Source: Desulfobacterales bacterium
Lineage (GTDB): Bacteria; Desulfobacterota; Desulfobacteria; Desulfobacterales; QNYZ01
Length of the DNA: 5,165 nucleotides
Assembly: GCA_029938515.1 (NCBI GenBank)
Contig: JAOZUU010000044.1
Coordinates: 1 to 5,165, forward strand
Direction of reading: 5' to 3'
Shown: positions 1 through 4,481 of the stretch, piece by piece
Position numbering within the stretch: the stretch's first letter is position 1
How the letters are laid out: each line of letters begins with the position of its first letter
Notes under the pieces: model-generated
What the model was told of the DNA's origin: nothing
The model's database searches: none
Seen by the model: the letters and a program-made list of their open reading frames with translations, nothing else
Position numbers and translations under genes: made by a program

Positions 1-82
1 GCGAGATGGGGTTCGTCAAGTCACATAAGTGTAAAAAAATGTTACAAAGTTGCTAAATACTTCCAGCCCGACGATGCATCCG

Positions 83-99
83 AATGTTTCCGAAACATT
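83..99. repeat. 17-bp perfect inverted repeat at the 3' end of the regulator gene
   Basis: The sequence AATGTTTC-C-GAAACATT is a perfect 8-bp inverted repeat with a single central base. It overlaps the stop codon of the minus-strand regulator at 98-100. No T tract follows it closely on the minus strand, so it does not look like a standard intrinsic terminator. It could be a protein-binding palindrome or a small transcript hairpin with a very tight loop. Its role is unknown; only the symmetry is seen directly. Confidence 0.5.
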
Positions 100-442
100 A
101 CTTCGATTCAAAAACCCGTCTAAAAATACCATCATCGGTTCGACAGCATTCCCGGTGCATGCGTCTATATTTATCAAGCAAGGCTTTGCCTTCCGGGGTT
201 AAACGGGTTCCCTCTTTTTTATCTGAATGCACAACTTTTATTTTCAAATGTTTCTCCGTCGATTTAATCTTGCTCCACACCCCCTTGTACGACATCTTCA
301 TTCGCTTGGCCGCCTTGTTGATGGAACCGGTTTTCTCGATATTTTCCAAAATCTCCATCCGGCCCTTTCCGAGGATAATTTCATTGTTTTCATTGACGAT
401 CCAATGACTGGATCGCAACTTGAGTTTGGGGTCATTTTTCAC
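98..442 (-). CDS. ModE/LysR-type winged-helix DNA-binding protein, stand-alone HTH form
   Basis: This 114-residue protein is a transcription regulator of the ModE N-terminal domain type. The helix-turn-helix spans about residues 37-60 (TGSINKAAKRMKMSYKGVWS), matching the family pattern TGSIxxAAxxMxMSYxxxW. It is followed by a wing with EGTRLTPEGKALLDKY at 77-92. Full-length ModE (about 260 residues) adds two molybdate-binding Mop/TOBE domains; they are absent here, so molybdate sensing cannot be assumed. Many anaerobes carry such HTH-only proteins, often annotated as LysR-family winged-helix proteins. The start is GTG at 442-440, because an in-frame TAA lies two codons upstream. There is no clear Shine-Dalgarno; GGCGGG about 12 bases upstream is the nearest purine run. 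A TATAAT box on this strand (450-445) sits only 2 bases before the start, which would suit a leaderless transcript. The tail after residue 95 is short and basic with a CC pair (99-100). Its target genes are unknown; it reads away from the carboxymuconolactone-decarboxylase-like gene. Confidence 0.85.
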   Translation of the reverse strand: MKNDPKLKLRSSHWIVNENNEIILGKGRMEILENIEKTGSINKAAKRMKMSYKGVWSKIKSTEKHLKIKVVHSDKKEGTRLTPEGKALLDKYRRMHRECCRTDDGIFRRVFESK

Positions 443-518
443 CGATTATATTACCCGCCATAGACATTCCTATCGTTGAAAGATTATTTTCTACGGGAAA
501 TGAAAACTATTGGTTTAA

Positions 519-696
519 GATGAAAAAATCAAGTCATGGAAACATGTGATCAACCAGGCTCGTTTATCCCGCCAGATCATCCTGACCATCTGTAAAGCCA
601 TTATCGAGGCCCACAGCGGCCGGATCTGGGTGGAAAGCGTTAAGGTGGTTTCCAGCACCTTTTATTTTTTGCTTTCCAAAGCACAGCGGGATTGAT
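519..696 (+). pseudogene. Remnant of a sensor histidine kinase C-terminus (HATPase domain)
   Basis: Translation from 591 gives CKAIIEAHSGRIWVES, the very typical end of a histidine-kinase ATP-binding domain (family pattern GLGLAICKxIIEAHGGRIWVES). The preceding G2 glycines are gone: QIILTI (573-590) stands where GSGLGLAI is expected. After 656 the frame reads T-F-L-F-F; removing one T from the T run at 660-664 would restore TFYFLLSKAQRD and a stop at 694-696, the normal end of such proteins. The open stretch begins right after an in-frame TAA at 516-518, and no dimerisation domain, N or G1 box is present upstream. What is seen is a fragment of about 60 codons with a single-base frameshift and a damaged nucleotide-binding motif. 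It is inferred to be a non-functional relic left by deletion or rearrangement, and no partner response regulator is nearby. Confidence 0.7.
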
Positions 697-756
697 AAGT
701 GTGGTACCCACCGCATGGAATGAATTACTCACATACATATAGTAGCTAAATTGAGC

Positions 757-777
757 GGTTCAGGGTTCCGGGTTCAG
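757..777 (+). repeat. Three tandem 7-bp units, GGTTCAG-GGTTCCG-GGTTCAG
   Basis: Three consecutive heptamers, two identical and one with a single change, lie at 757-763, 764-770 and 771-777, followed by a diverged fourth (AGGTTAT, 778-784). They occupy non-coding DNA just upstream of a TATAAT box. Short-period G/T-rich repeats of this kind can expand and contract by slippage. No function is visible. Confidence 0.65.
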
Positions 778-787
778 AGGTTATAAT
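759..787 (+). promoter_or_regulatory. Possible sigma-70-type promoter for the carboxymuconolactone-decarboxylase-like gene
   Basis: A perfect -10 hexamer TATAAT lies at 782-787. With a 17-bp spacer the -35 position is TTCAGG (759-764), which matches TTGACA at only three positions and falls inside the heptamer repeats. If used, transcription would start near 794 and leave a leader of about 150 bases before the ATG at 944. The -10 is convincing, the -35 is weak. Confidence 0.35.
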
Positions 788-943
788 ATGTCGAGTTGGC
801 AAGCGTTAGATCAGGAATCATCGGTTGAGTTTTTTTGCCCAATGGGTGAAACAGCTTTTCAGCTTCCATTAAAATCAGGGCTCGTTAACCTAGAACCGCG
901 AACGATGAACCGATTAACCTGTAATAATTTAAAGGAGGATCGC

Positions 944-1258
944 ATGTATCTACCTAAGCCTTATGAAGCGTTTTCAGAGAAACATCCGGAGCTTATCAAA
1001 CAGTATCAGGAACTGGGCAAAGCCTGTCGCGAGGCCGGCCCCCTTGACGCCAAATCCCAGGAACTGGTTAAACTCGGGCTTGCCATCGGCACCAATTCCC
1101 GGGGAGGTGTCATGTCCGCCGCCCGCAAGGCCCTGGCTGCGGGAGCCACCACCGATGAAATTACCCATGGGGTGATTCTGGCCATGACCACGACCGGGTT
1201 CCCCAACATGATTGCGGCCCTGAGCTGGGTGAATGAGGTGGTGGATAAACAAAAATGA
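944..1258 (+). CDS. Carboxymuconolactone decarboxylase (CMD/AhpD-like) family protein
   Basis: This 104-residue helical protein belongs to the carboxymuconolactone-decarboxylase superfamily. Recognisable features are a first segment with PELIKQYQELGKACREAGPLDAK (15-37), then ELVKLGLAIG (40-49), ARKALAAGATTDEITHGVILAM (60-81) and a C-terminal GFPNMIAALSWVNEVV (85-100), the usual layout of small single-domain members. Start choice: ATG at 944 has an excellent ribosome-binding site, AAAGGAGG at 931-938, and gives the normal family length; the in-frame ATG at 788 has none. Members often carry a histidine pair (V-H-S-H) or an AhpD-type CxxC at the turn before the RKAL helix. Here that position reads V56-M57-S58-A59, and the only cysteine is C28. 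Peroxidase or decarboxylase chemistry is therefore doubtful, and the substrate is unknown. The gene appears monocistronic; no strong terminator follows. Confidence 0.85.
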   Translation: MYLPKPYEAFSEKHPELIKQYQELGKACREAGPLDAKSQELVKLGLAIGTNSRGGVMSAARKALAAGATTDEITHGVILAMTTTGFPNMIAALSWVNEVVDKQK

Positions 1259-1282
1259 TAAAATTTAGGGGGCTACACCCCA

Positions 1283-1306
1283 ATTGGAATATTGGAGGGA
1301 TGGAAT
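1283..1306 (+). repeat. Three tandem 8-bp units (ATTGGAAT, ATTGGAGG, GATGGAAT)
   Basis: Directly after the carboxymuconolactone-decarboxylase-like gene, three imperfect octamers follow one another at 1283-1290, 1291-1298 and 1299-1306. Each differs from the consensus ATTGGAAT at no more than two positions. They lie in non-coding DNA between a short G/C hairpin (GGGG-CTACA-CCCC, 1269-1281) and the toxin-antitoxin promoter. Together with the heptamer repeats at 757-777 they bracket the carboxymuconolactone-decarboxylase-like gene. The role is unknown. Confidence 0.55.
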
Positions 1307-1325
1307 AATACGCTTAAAACTCATC

Positions 1326-1354
1326 TTGACACGACACACATAAGGCCATACAAT
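1326..1354 (+). promoter_or_regulatory. Sigma-70-type promoter of the toxin-antitoxin operon
   Basis: A perfect -35 TTGACA at 1326-1331 and a near-perfect -10 TACAAT at 1349-1354 are separated by exactly 17 bp, the ideal spacing. The start point would fall near 1361, about 40 bases before the antitoxin ATG. The 9-bp direct repeat CACATAAGG lies at 1337-1345 (in the spacer) and 1365-1373 (just after the start point), so an autoregulating antitoxin could bind here. The promoter motif is seen directly; autoregulation is inferred from the habits of type II modules. Confidence 0.75.
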
Positions 1355-1373
1355 ACACATACTGCACATAAGG
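1337..1373 (+). promoter_or_regulatory. Candidate operator: two direct repeats of CACATAAGG
   Basis: Identical 9-bp copies sit at 1337-1345 and 1365-1373, 28 bp apart start to start, which is a little under three helical turns. One copy lies between the -35 and -10 boxes and the other just beyond the predicted start point. This is where repressor sites of ribbon-helix-helix antitoxins usually lie, and such proteins commonly bind short direct or inverted repeats. The assignment rests on position and repetition only. Confidence 0.4.
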
Positions 1374-1400
1374 ATCGTATAATTTTCTAAGGTGAGGTGA

Positions 1401-1634
1401 ATGATGAATATTACCCTATCGGCTGACCAGGAAGTCATCGCCAAAAGCCGTCAATATGCAAAGGCGCATAACACGACTTTAAACAATATGATTCGGGAGT
1501 TTTTGAAAGATATCAGTGGGGAGTGTGATAACTTGGCTAATTCTGATGAATTCGTCCGGTTAGCCAAAACTATGAGTGGCCGTTCCGATTCTACCTTTAA
1601 ATTCGACCGGGAAGAAATCCATGACCGGAGCTGA
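1401..1634 (+). CDS. Antitoxin of a type II toxin-antitoxin pair, ribbon-helix-helix-like (DUF6364-type)
   Basis: This 77-residue protein begins MMNITLSADQEVIAKSRQYAKAHNTTLNNMIREFL. That fits a ribbon-helix-helix DNA-binding N-terminus: a short beta strand (NITLSAD, 3-9), helix A (about 10-23) and helix B after the TTLNN turn (25-36). The acidic, polar C-terminus (about 40-77) would wrap the toxin and block its active site. The pattern NITLSAD followed by TTLN near residue 25 matches small antitoxins annotated as DUF6364. A ribosome-binding site GGTGAGGTGA (1391-1400) abuts the start; ATG at 1404 is an equally possible start with better spacing and removes one residue. The gene ends 5 bases before the toxin start, giving the usual antitoxin-first order and translational coupling. 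It is expected to neutralise the toxin and to repress the shared promoter. The exact family cannot be fixed by eye. Confidence 0.8.
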   Translation: MMNITLSADQEVIAKSRQYAKAHNTTLNNMIREFLKDISGECDNLANSDEFVRLAKTMSGRSDSTFKFDREEIHDRS

Positions 1635-1639
1635 CCCGC

Positions 1640-2050
1640 ATGAAAAGGTACTTTATTGACACCAACGTGATTGTTTACGCTAATGACAGCCGTCACCCGG
1701 AAAAACAGGATAAAGCGATTCATCTGATCAGAGAGCTAATGGCCGGAGGTAACGGCGTGGTATCCTCCCAAGTTCTGCAGGAATACGCAAATGTTGCCTT
1801 GACCCGGCTCAAACAACAACAGGATATTGTCTTGCGCCAGCTGACTTTGCTGGAATCATTCGAAACTGTTCTTCTCGTACCCGCCCTTGTTCGGCGTGCT
1901 GTTGAAATCAGAGCTGCGTACAAAATTGCTTTCTGGGATTCCTGCATTATCAGCGCCGCTGAATATGCCAAATGTGATACAATTTATTCCGAAGATCTTA
2001 ACGCTGAACAATATTATTCAGGCATTAAGATGCGAAATCCTTTCCTTTAA
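1640..2050 (+). CDS. vapC: PIN-domain ribonuclease toxin (VapC-type)
   Basis: This 136-residue single PIN-domain protein is the toxin partner of the upstream gene. PIN toxins are Mg2+-dependent RNases that stop growth by cleaving tRNA, rRNA or other RNA. All expected acidic positions are present: D7 in YFIDTNVIVYAND, E48 in SSQVLQEYANV, D100 in FWDSCIISAA, and D119 (with E118) in YSEDLN near the end. The length is typical and the domain is complete, so the toxin looks active. The start ATG at 1640 lies 5 bases after the antitoxin stop, and a CGGAG in the end of the antitoxin gene (about 1625-1629) can serve as ribosome-binding site. The stop at 2048-2050 runs into an A7 tract shared with a possible terminator for the opposite strand. 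The pair looks more AT-rich than the rnf genes, which would fit horizontal acquisition. The RNA target is not predictable. The symbol is used at family level only. Confidence 0.9.
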   Translation: MKRYFIDTNVIVYANDSRHPEKQDKAIHLIRELMAGGNGVVSSQVLQEYANVALTRLKQQQDIVLRQLTLLESFETVLLVPALVRRAVEIRAAYKIAFWDSCIISAAEYAKCDTIYSEDLNAEQYYSGIKMRNPFL

Positions 2051-2074
2051 AAAAACAGCCGTACCAGAATGGTA
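2049..2074 (-). terminator. Possible weak terminator for the rnf operon
   Basis: Read on the minus strand, the stem TACCA-TTC-TGGTA (2074-2062) is followed after six bases by a run of seven T (2055-2049). It lies about 100 bases past the rnfB stop. The stem is only 5 bp and the gap before the T run is longer than usual, so strength would be low. Another small hairpin, CACCG/CGGTG (2146-2128), lies closer to rnfB without a T run. The operons converge here, so some termination signal is expected. Confidence 0.3.
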
Positions 2075-2174
2075 ATATCCAATTTGACTACGATATCATT
2101 AGTCAGACGCGGTTCCCCATATCGCAACACCGAATGCCTCCCGGTGATCATATAAGGGAAAGGTATCCGGCGGT

Positions 2175-3086
2175 CTATCCGCGCCACTCGGTATCGTCGA
2201 CCGTGGTTTTAAAATCCGGCTCGACGATATCGGGGGCTTCAAGGTCTCGCGCCTTCTCCTGGTCTTCCCGGGAGGGAATCCCAACAAATACAAGGCGCTT
2301 GCGGGGACATTTCTCACAGGCCTTCATCACATCCAGTGTGCACTCCTGTGTGTAGGCATCGTAATTGATGGTAGAGAGGTTGTCTTCGATTTTAAACACA
2401 TCTGAGATACGCGCGCAGGCGCCGCAGCCGATACAACCCACCTTACAGACGGCCATAACATCTTTACCCTTGTCTTTGTTGGAGCATGCCACGGCCAGGA
2501 CCTGGTCCGATTTAAAAGGCGTAATGGTAATGATGTTACGGGGGCATACCTCGGCACAGGCGCCGCAACCGACACAACTCTGGTAGTCTACGGTGGCCAA
2601 GCCATCGATAACGTGGATCGCGTCGAACTGACAGGCCCGCTCGCAATCGCCAAAGCCAAGACACCCGTAAGTACAGGCTTGGACGCCGGTAACCAGGTTG
2701 GCCGCACCGCACCGTTTTTCACCGCGGTATTCGTGGCGACCCATCCGGTCATCATAATGGGCGCCACAATGCACAATCGGCCGATACGGCAGGGTCTCCC
2801 CGACTTCCACGCCCATGATGAGAGCCACGGCCATGGAACAGCTCTGTCCGCCCACGACACATTTGGTGACTGTTTCATGCTCCAGCACCACGGCTTCGGC
2901 ATATTCACCACATCCCACGTAGCCGCACCCTCCGCAGTTGGCTCCGGGAAGGGCATTCATAACACTCACCACCCGGGGATCCACATCCACATGGAATTTC
3001 TTATTGGCCCATCCCAGAACATAGGTCAGCACCACCGCCATGCTCAGCAGAATGCCCGCGGACAATCCGATCGTTACTCCGGTCAA
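2175..3086 (-). CDS. rnfB: RnfB, iron-sulfur subunit of the Rnf ferredoxin:NAD+ oxidoreductase
   Basis: RnfB is the cytoplasmic-face iron-sulfur subunit thought to accept electrons from reduced ferredoxin and pass them into the Rnf membrane complex. The 303 residues show an N-terminal membrane anchor (about 4-25), then the RnfB-type 4Fe-4S domain C51-GGC54-GYVGC59 with C76. A 2[4Fe-4S] ferredoxin domain follows (C138, C142, C148, C152 and C171, C174, C177, C181-P). An extra C-terminal cysteine-rich module has C201, C214, C218, C221, C224, C249, C257 and C260-P. In that third module the usual fourth cysteine of the first motif is absent (S228) and the second motif is rearranged, so probably one rather than two clusters form. 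The start is TTG (3086-3084): it gives the normal RnfB N-terminus, an in-frame TGA lies upstream, and GGGGGAT lies about 8 bases before it. Proteins of about 190 residues in gamma-proteobacteria lack the C-terminal part; long forms are common in Clostridia and Desulfobacterota. It is the last gene of the operon, 61 bp after rnfA. Confidence 0.95.
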   Translation of the reverse strand: MTGVTIGLSAGILLSMAVVLTYVLGWANKKFHVDVDPRVVSVMNALPGANCGGCGYVGCGEYAEAVVLEHETVTKCVVGGQSCSMAVALIMGVEVGETLPYRPIVHCGAHYDDRMGRHEYRGEKRCGAANLVTGVQACTYGCLGFGDCERACQFDAIHVIDGLATVDYQSCVGCGACAEVCPRNIITITPFKSDQVLAVACSNKDKGKDVMAVCKVGCIGCGACARISDVFKIEDNLSTINYDAYTQECTLDVMKACEKCPRKRLVFVGIPSREDQEKARDLEAPDIVEPDFKTTVDDTEWRG

Positions 3087-3114
3087 CTCAGCAATCCCCC
3101 ATATTCGGCAAATT

Positions 3115-3141
3115 GGTCAGCTACTAACCATTGTGGCCACA
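3115..3141 (-). other. Structured spacer between rnfA and rnfB
   Basis: This is the only sizeable gap in the visible rnf operon (61 bp, 3087-3147). On the minus strand it contains the 10-bp perfect palindrome TGTGGCCACA (3132-3141). Directly after that comes a hairpin with a 6-bp stem (GGTTAG/CTGACC, one G-T pair) and a TAG loop (3129-3115). It lies upstream of the rnfB ribosome-binding site and the TTG start. It may set the relative yield of RnfB by RNA processing or stability; that is inference. Confidence 0.35.
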
Positions 3142-3147
3142 CTACAA

Positions 3148-3852
3148 TCATGGCGCGCCTCCCAGAGCGGCTCTTAAGCCACTATCCACGCCGGTAAATC
3201 CCATAAAGGCCATGGCCAGTATCCCACCGATGATCAGCGTAATGGCGGCGCCTTTAAAGGCTTCCGGAATATCACACAAATCGAGATCTTCCCGGATACC
3301 AGCCATAATCACAATGGCAATGGTAAACCCCACGCCACCGAAAAAGCCCAGCACCAGGGACTTTCCCAACCCCCAGGCCTCGGCCGGATTATCCACACCG
3401 ACCACATGGCTCATAATAATCAGGCAGGCAAACAAAATGGCACAATTGGTGGTAATCAGCGGCAGAAACACCCCAAAAGACTTGTACAGTAATGGGTAGA
3501 ACTTACGGACATACATCTCCACAAACTGCACCGATGAGGCGATGACGAAAATATACACAATATACGTCAGAATCGTCAGATCGACGGCGGCGGCTATGTC
3601 GGCGGGCATGAAAAACCCGGCCACCCATCGGGTCACCGGCGCACCCGGCATCAATACCAGGGTGGTGAGGGTCCAGCTTAGAAAAGAGGCAATGCTGATC
3701 ACGAAAGTCACCGCGCCGCCCATGCCCAGGGCCATGTCCACCCGGCGCGAGACCCCGATGAAGGGGCAGATGCCCACAAAATAGTAGAGCACAAAGTTGT
3801 TGATCAGGGCCGCACCGACGGCGATCAGGAAAATATCGACAAGATAGTCCAT
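3148..3852 (-). CDS. rnfA: RnfA, integral membrane core subunit of the Rnf complex
   Basis: RnfA is the homologue of NqrE and pairs with RnfE in the membrane to carry electrons and help drive Na+ or H+ export. Family signatures are clear: [20 protein letters not shown] (17-35) with C29, [20 protein letters not shown] (106-125), [12 protein letters not shown] (129-140) with C137, and the C-terminal [23 protein letters not shown] (199-221). C29 and C137 are the two cysteines that, with two from RnfE, ligate the Fe/S centre in the Rnf/Nqr family. At 234 residues it is longer than the usual 190-200. The excess is mainly in the loop after the second membrane segment (about 70-93, [20 protein letters not shown] and following), plus a short tail after 222. 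The start ATG (3852-3850) lies 2 bases after the rnfE stop, with AAAGGGG upstream inside the end of rnfE, so translation is coupled. All expected helices are present. Confidence 0.95.
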   Translation of the reverse strand: MDYLVDIFLIAVGAALINNFVLYYFVGICPFIGVSRRVDMALGMGGAVTFVISIASFLSWTLTTLVLMPGAPVTRWVAGFFMPADIAAAVDLTILTYIVYIFVIASSVQFVEMYVRKFYPLLYKSFGVFLPLITTNCAILFACLIIMSHVVGVDNPAEAWGLGKSLVLGFFGGVGFTIAIVIMAGIREDLDLCDIPEAFKGAAITLIIGGILAMAFMGFTGVDSGLRAALGGAP

Positions 3853-3854
3853 GG

Positions 3855-4481
3855 TTACCCCTTTCGCCGACGTTTGGACGATCTGACCGCATCAATCCAG
3901 TTGACCAGCCCCAGCAAGAGGCCAAAGGTTAAAAAAGCGCCCGGCGGAAGCACCATAATCACCCACGAGGGCCAGCCGGCCGGCATGACCGGCAATCCCG
4001 CCAGGGTGCCGGTACCCAGAAGTTCCCTGACCACGGCAATACTCACCAGCGCCAGGCCAAAACCGATGGTTTGGCCCAGTGCATCCGCAGCCGCCGTTAA
4101 GACAGACTGACGGGACGCACACACCTCGCACCGGCAGATGATGATGCAGTTAACGATGATCAACGGAATGTAAGGTCCCAGGGCCTTGCTCATCTGGTAC
4201 ATGTAAGCGGCCAGAAAACGATCCACTATGGTGACAAAAGCCGCAATAGTCAGGGTAAAAACCACGATCCGCAAGTGCGGTTTGAGCAAGTTGCGAATCA
4301 GGCTGACAATCACATTGGCGCTCAGCAGCACAAATCCCACCGCCACCGACATGGTCAGCGCCGGCTTCAAGCCATTGGTAACCGCCAGGGTGGCACACAG
4401 CCCAAGCAGCTGGCGATAAACCGGATTTTCGGGCAAGATGCCCTGGATGAACCGTTCCGTCGGTGTGGGGCCATTACTCAT
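3855..4481 (-). CDS. rnfE: RnfE, integral membrane core subunit of the Rnf complex
   Basis: RnfE is the NqrD homologue and forms the pseudo-symmetric membrane partner of RnfA. The 208 residues carry [17 protein letters not shown] (19-35) with C29, [24 protein letters not shown] (70-93), [12 protein letters not shown] (104-115) with C112, and [23 protein letters not shown] (140-162), all diagnostic. C29 and C112 are the expected metal-site ligands. Unusually, the segment after C112 reads [16 protein letters not shown]. The common family form is NCIILGRAEAFAS, so three further cysteines (C116, C118, C121) replace G, A and F. The start ATG (4481-4479) overlaps the rnfG stop by 8 bases (ATGAGTAA), with AGGTGA 6 bases upstream inside rnfG. 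The basic end SSKRRRKG would face the cytoplasm or act as a membrane anchor flank. The length matches the family. Confidence 0.95.
   Translation of the reverse strand: MSNGPTPTERFIQGILPENPVYRQLLGLCATLAVTNGLKPALTMSVAVGFVLLSANVIVSLIRNLLKPHLRIVVFTLTIAAFVTIVDRFLAAYMYQMSKALGPYIPLIIVNCIIICRCEVCASRQSVLTAAADALGQTIGFGLALVSIAVVRELLGTGTLAGLPVMPAGWPSWVIMVLPPGAFLTFGLLLGLVNWIDAVRSSKRRRKG

Larger units (their letters stand above)
443..943. other. 501-bp region without an intact gene
   Basis: Between the regulator start and the start of the carboxymuconolactone-decarboxylase-like gene no intact coding region can be supported. The left part (443-518) is AT-rich and would hold the regulator promoter. 519-696 is a histidine-kinase remnant. 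697-756 shows nothing recognisable. 757-777 is a tandem 7-bp repeat followed by TATAAT at 782-787. About 794-943 is probably untranslated leader. A frame is open from ATG at 788 into the downstream gene, but it has no ribosome-binding site and its first 52 codons do not resemble the family. Confidence 0.6.

Noticed and set aside
1..82. Possible small gene or RNA at the left edge
   Set aside because: The short AT-rich stretch has no convincing start, ribosome-binding site or stable hairpin.
445..470. ModE-type operator upstream of the regulator
   Set aside because: Only a TATAT-like half site is visible; the second half does not match, so an operator cannot be supported.
788..943. N-terminal extension of the carboxymuconolactone-decarboxylase-like protein from ATG at 788
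   Set aside because: There is no ribosome-binding site before 788, the ATG directly abuts the TATAAT box, and the 52 extra residues do not resemble the family. ATG 944 has a near-perfect AAAGGAGG.
974..1252. Minus-strand open frame opposite the carboxymuconolactone-decarboxylase-like gene
   Set aside because: Antisense shadow with low-complexity glycine/histidine composition and no ribosome-binding site.
1269..1281. Hairpin GGGG-CTACA-CCCC as terminator of the carboxymuconolactone-decarboxylase-like gene
   Set aside because: The stem is only 4 bp and no T run follows, so it does not meet the pattern of an intrinsic terminator.
2613..3197. Long plus-strand open frame (194 codons) opposite rnfB
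   Set aside because: It lies antisense to the clearly conserved rnfB and rnfA; its length reflects the GC-rich codon pattern of the real genes and its translation shows no domain.
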